Assembly: GCA_013203365.1 (NCBI GenBank)
Contig: JABMQG010000353.1
Span: 1 to 7,646, forward strand
Origin: Planctomycetota bacterium
Lineage (GTDB): Bacteria; Planctomycetota; Phycisphaerae; SM23-33; FEN-1343
Direction: 5' to 3'
Length of the DNA stretch: 7,646 nucleotides
Shown in pieces: positions 6,431 through 7,646 of this stretch. Under the pieces are notes generated by a model. It was not told the origin of the DNA and ran no database searches. It saw only the letters and a list, made by a program, of their open reading frames with translations. The position numbers were made by a program, and so were the translations under genes. Numbering within the stretch: the stretch's first letter is position 1; the number at the start of each line of letters is the position of its first letter.

Positions 6431-6602
6431 TGGTCCTCGATAACGATGAAGCTGTCCGTGGGAAACAGCGCGTGAGAGGACTACATGGGGAAGATAGAGA
6501 GGAAGGTGCATAAGCCACCTTGCGCGAAGGCAGGGCAGTTGTGAGGGTTGTGGGTTTGCCAACGAGAACCTTCGTACCTTGGGGACGACCGCGTCCCTGG
6601 GG
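6431..6602 (+). other. Chain of stem-loops between pnp and the cold-shock gene
   Basis: Four consecutive, non-overlapping structures can be drawn. First, TGGTCCTC/GAGGACTA (6431-6438 with 6476-6483, one G-U) encloses GCTGT/ACAGC (6451-6455 with 6465-6469). Second is AAGGTG/CACCTT (6503-6508 with 6516-6521). Third, CGAAGG/CCTTCG (6525-6530 with 6569-6574) encloses a weak inner helix. Fourth is an 11-bp hairpin (6577-6587 with 6592-6602, three consecutive G-U pairs) whose core is GGGACG/CGTCCC around ACCG. No T-run follows. I do not recognise RNase P RNA, tmRNA, SRP RNA or 6S RNA signatures here. It may be a pnp 3' stabilising region, a csp leader or an unrecognised structured RNA. Confidence 0.4.
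6485..6544 (+). CDS. Possible 19-codon leader or small ORF
   Basis: ATG at 6485 opens a 19-codon frame encoding the basic peptide MGKIERKVHKPPCAKAGQL, ending at TGA 6542-6544. GAGAGGA (6474-6480) lies 4-5 nt before it as a possible ribosome-binding site. That sequence is also the 3' arm of the 6431-6483 stem, so translation would depend on opening the stem. A frame this short is common by chance and there is no homology evidence. Confidence 0.15.
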   Translation: MGKIERKVHKPPCAKAGQL

Positions 6603-6606
6603 GAAT

Positions 6607-6612
6607 TATATT
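6607..6612 (+). promoter_or_regulatory. Candidate -10 box for the cold-shock gene
   Basis: TATATT (5 of 6 consensus) lies just after the strong hairpin at 6577-6602, with no acceptable -35 at 16-18 nt. Initiation near 6619 would give a leader of about 95 nt. This is an alternative to the candidate promoter inside the pnp end. Confidence 0.2.
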
Positions 6613-6681
6613 TGGTGCCGTCGAGCACACCGTTAGCTGCAGGCCTGTGTTGGATTTGTCTGTGTGTCGGCAGATGCACCC

Positions 6682-6688
6682 TTTTTTT
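6682..6688 (+). promoter_or_regulatory. U7 tract upstream of the csp ribosome-binding site
   Basis: Seven consecutive T residues precede the csp Shine-Dalgarno sequence (6699-6704) by 10 nt. Cold-shock-domain proteins and ribosomal protein S1 bind U-rich single-stranded RNA, so this could aid initiation or autoregulation. No strong stem lies directly upstream, so it does not look like an intrinsic terminator. Confidence 0.3.
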
Positions 6689-6712
6689 CCGGGGTAGCGG
6701 GAGGTGGCAGAC

Positions 6713-6949
6713 ATGCCAGCGGGTAAGGTTAAGTGGTTTGACTCACGTAAGGGGTATGGGTTCATCATCGGCGACCAGGGCCAGGACGTCTTCGTCCATT
6801 ATACCAGCATCGCTGGCGAAGGCTTCCGGGCACTGAAAGATGGTGAAACGGTGGACTACGAACTAGTTGAAGGCGAGAAGGGATGTCAGGCACGAAACGT
6901 TCAGCGAAAAGTAGGCGTGCCAACGCATACCTCCCGAACATCAGTCTAG
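6713..6949 (+). CDS. Cold-shock-domain protein (CspA family), 78 aa
   Basis: This is a small cytoplasmic nucleic-acid-binding protein made of one cold-shock domain. Family members melt RNA secondary structure and act as RNA chaperones or antiterminators, often after temperature downshift. RNP1 (KGYGFI, 13-18) and RNP2 (VFVHY, 26-30) are intact, with W8 and the later aromatic F38 in usual places. The end of the domain reads KGCQARNV where most homologues have KGPQAxNV, so a cysteine replaces proline. A 15-residue tail rich in Thr/Ser/Val follows. The ATG at 6713 has an excellent GGGAGG (6699-6704) at 8 nt. A GTG three codons upstream overlaps that Shine-Dalgarno sequence and is unlikely to be used. 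The gene lies 288 nt after pnp and 42 nt before the kinase gene. Confidence 0.96.
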   Translation: MPAGKVKWFDSRKGYGFIIGDQGQDVFVHYTSIAGEGFRALKDGETVDYELVEGEKGCQARNVQRKVGVPTHTSRTSV

Positions 6950-6964
6950 CCGTAACATCCCCGA

Positions 6965-6989
6965 CGAGGCCTGGGCTATGAGGGCCTCG
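6965..6989 (+). other. Perfect 7-bp inverted repeat overlapping the kinase ribosome-binding site
   Basis: CGAGGCC (6965-6971) and GGCCTCG (6983-6989) form a GC-rich stem with an 11-nt loop. The likely Shine-Dalgarno GAGGG (6980-6984) lies partly in the loop and partly in the 3' arm, so the stem could limit translation of the kinase. It begins 15 nt after the csp stop and could also protect the csp mRNA 3' end. No T-run follows. Confidence 0.5.
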
Positions 6990-6991
6990 CG

Positions 6992-7646
6992 ATGATCGTG
7001 TTCTTTGCGGTCGGCGCTTTGGCCAGTGGTCCGTTATGGCTGCTGATCGCCCGGTGGTGGATGCGGCGAACGGTTCACCGCACGCGCCGCATAGCAGCAG
7101 CTGCGCGCCAACGTGAACATCTAGTCGAATTGGGGACCCTCACGGGCGGGCTGGCCCACGAAATCAAAAACCCCCTGTCCACCATCAAGATCAACCTGCA
7201 GCTGCTCAGCGAGGACCTGGACAACCCAACCGCCGGCGAATCGCAAAAACGGTGGCTGAGGCGACTGGAAGCCGTTAGAGAGGAAGTAACCCGACTGCAG
7301 GAGGTGCTGGAAGATTTTCTGCGGTTTGCCGGAAAACATGAACTGGAACCCATCTGCGTGGACCTTCGCAGGATCATCAGCGACCTGACCGACTTCTTCG
7401 CCCCACAGGCACAAAGGGCGGGCGTTCGCGTACGCCTGTCGACGCCCAGTCGGCCATTGCCGGTCCGCATAGACGTCGACCTGTTCAAACAGGCTATGCT
7501 GAACCTTATGATCAACGCCCAGCAGGCGATGAGTGAAGGCGGGGAATTGATCATCAGGGCCGACCGCGATGCGAGCAAGATCCGTATCGAGGTCATCGAC
7601 ACCGGGCCTGGCATGTTGCCGGATGTGGTTGAAAAGATATTTCACG
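6992..7646 (+). CDS. Membrane-anchored sensor histidine kinase, N-terminal 218 codons (cut by window end)
   Basis: Two-component histidine kinases autophosphorylate on a histidine and pass the phosphate to a response regulator. Residues 2-23 form one hydrophobic segment followed by arginine-rich sequence, suggesting an N-terminal membrane anchor with no extracellular sensor domain. A short coiled region leads to the HisKA dimerisation domain with the H-box LAHEIKNPLS, phosphoacceptor H56. The HATPase_c domain begins near 160, with the N-box NLMINAQQAM (N175 the Mg-ATP ligand) and the G1 box DTGPGM (203-208); the sequence stops at the start of the F-box region (KIFH). The architecture resembles NtrB/AtoS-type kinases, which often pair with sigma-54 activators. 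The partner is not visible here; it may lie downstream, or be the receiver at 3139. The ATG at 6992 follows GAGGG by 7 nt, and an in-frame stop at 6953-6955 limits extension. Confidence 0.93.
   Translation, partial: MIVFFAVGALASGPLWLLIARWWMRRTVHRTRRIAAAARQREHLVELGTLTGGLAHEIKNPLSTIKINLQLLSEDLDNPTAGESQKRWLRRLEAVREEVTRLQEVLEDFLRFAGKHELEPICVDLRRIISDLTDFFAPQAQRAGVRVRLSTPSRPLPVRIDVDLFKQAMLNLMINAQQAMSEGGELIIRADRDASKIRIEVIDTGPGMLPDVVEKIFH

Noticed and set aside
6577..6612. Intrinsic terminator after pnp
   Set aside because: The hairpin is strong, but the following bases are GAATTATATTTGG, not a run of T.
5855..6679. 274-codon minus-strand frame across the pnp end and the pnp-csp gap, along with other antisense frames within pnp (4331-4843, 4600-5394, 5195-5812)
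   Set aside because: They are antisense to the conserved PNPase catalytic, KH and S1 domains; no protein family is recognisable and no ribosome-binding sites support them.
6425..6712. Known structural RNA (RNase P RNA, tmRNA, SRP RNA, 6S RNA) in the pnp-csp gap
   Set aside because: Conserved core sequences of these RNAs, such as the RNase P P4 strands, the tmRNA T-arm and the SRP GGAAG-type loop, are not visible.
7075..7645. Minus-strand frames opposite the histidine kinase
   Set aside because: The plus strand encodes unmistakable H, N and G1 boxes in one uninterrupted frame from 6992 to the window end.
1..7646. tRNA genes, CRISPR arrays, insertion sequences or integration sites
   Set aside because: No cloverleaf with a T-arm motif, no regularly spaced repeats, no transposase or integrase, and no terminal inverted repeats with target duplications were seen.

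Overview
This window looks like chromosomal DNA from a planctomycete-like bacterium. The inference rests mainly on the leftmost gene, which has an N-terminal four-cysteine zinc ribbon of the MJ0042 type, very common in uncharacterised Planctomycetota proteins. Support comes from the style of the GT9 glycosyltransferase and YbeY homologues and from the moderately high GC content. No rRNA, tRNA, mobile element or CRISPR is visible, so the assignment is an inference and not a marker-gene identification.

Left half, minus strand (46-3003): three leftward genes. In transcription order they are a GT9/heptosyltransferase-like enzyme (1933-3003), the endoribonuclease YbeY (1429-1899) and an uncharacterised zinc-ribbon protein (46-1209). 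The last has its own consensus -10 box upstream.

A divergent region (3004-3138) separates these from the plus-strand genes: a stand-alone receiver-domain response regulator (3139-3534), ribosomal protein S15 (rpsO, 3749-4018), polynucleotide phosphorylase (pnp, 4271-6424), a small cold-shock protein (6713-6949) and a membrane-anchored histidine kinase (from 6992) cut by the window end. The rpsO-pnp order is a classic conserved bacterial arrangement.

The strongest theme is RNA metabolism: YbeY (rRNA maturation and RNA quality control), S15 (30S assembly), PNPase (3'-5' RNA decay) and a cold-shock RNA-binding protein lie within about 5.5 kb. They are interleaved with two signal-transduction genes. 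The non-coding gaps are the least ordinary part. The rpsO leader, the rpsO-pnp gap (about 250 nt) and the pnp-csp gap (about 290 nt) each hold several stem-loops. The pnp-csp gap also has a possible internal promoter, a possible 19-codon ORF and a U7 tract before the csp ribosome-binding site. These look like candidate post-transcriptional control regions, but they were folded by eye only. I see no clear evidence of a wholly new system; the genes are mainly housekeeping.
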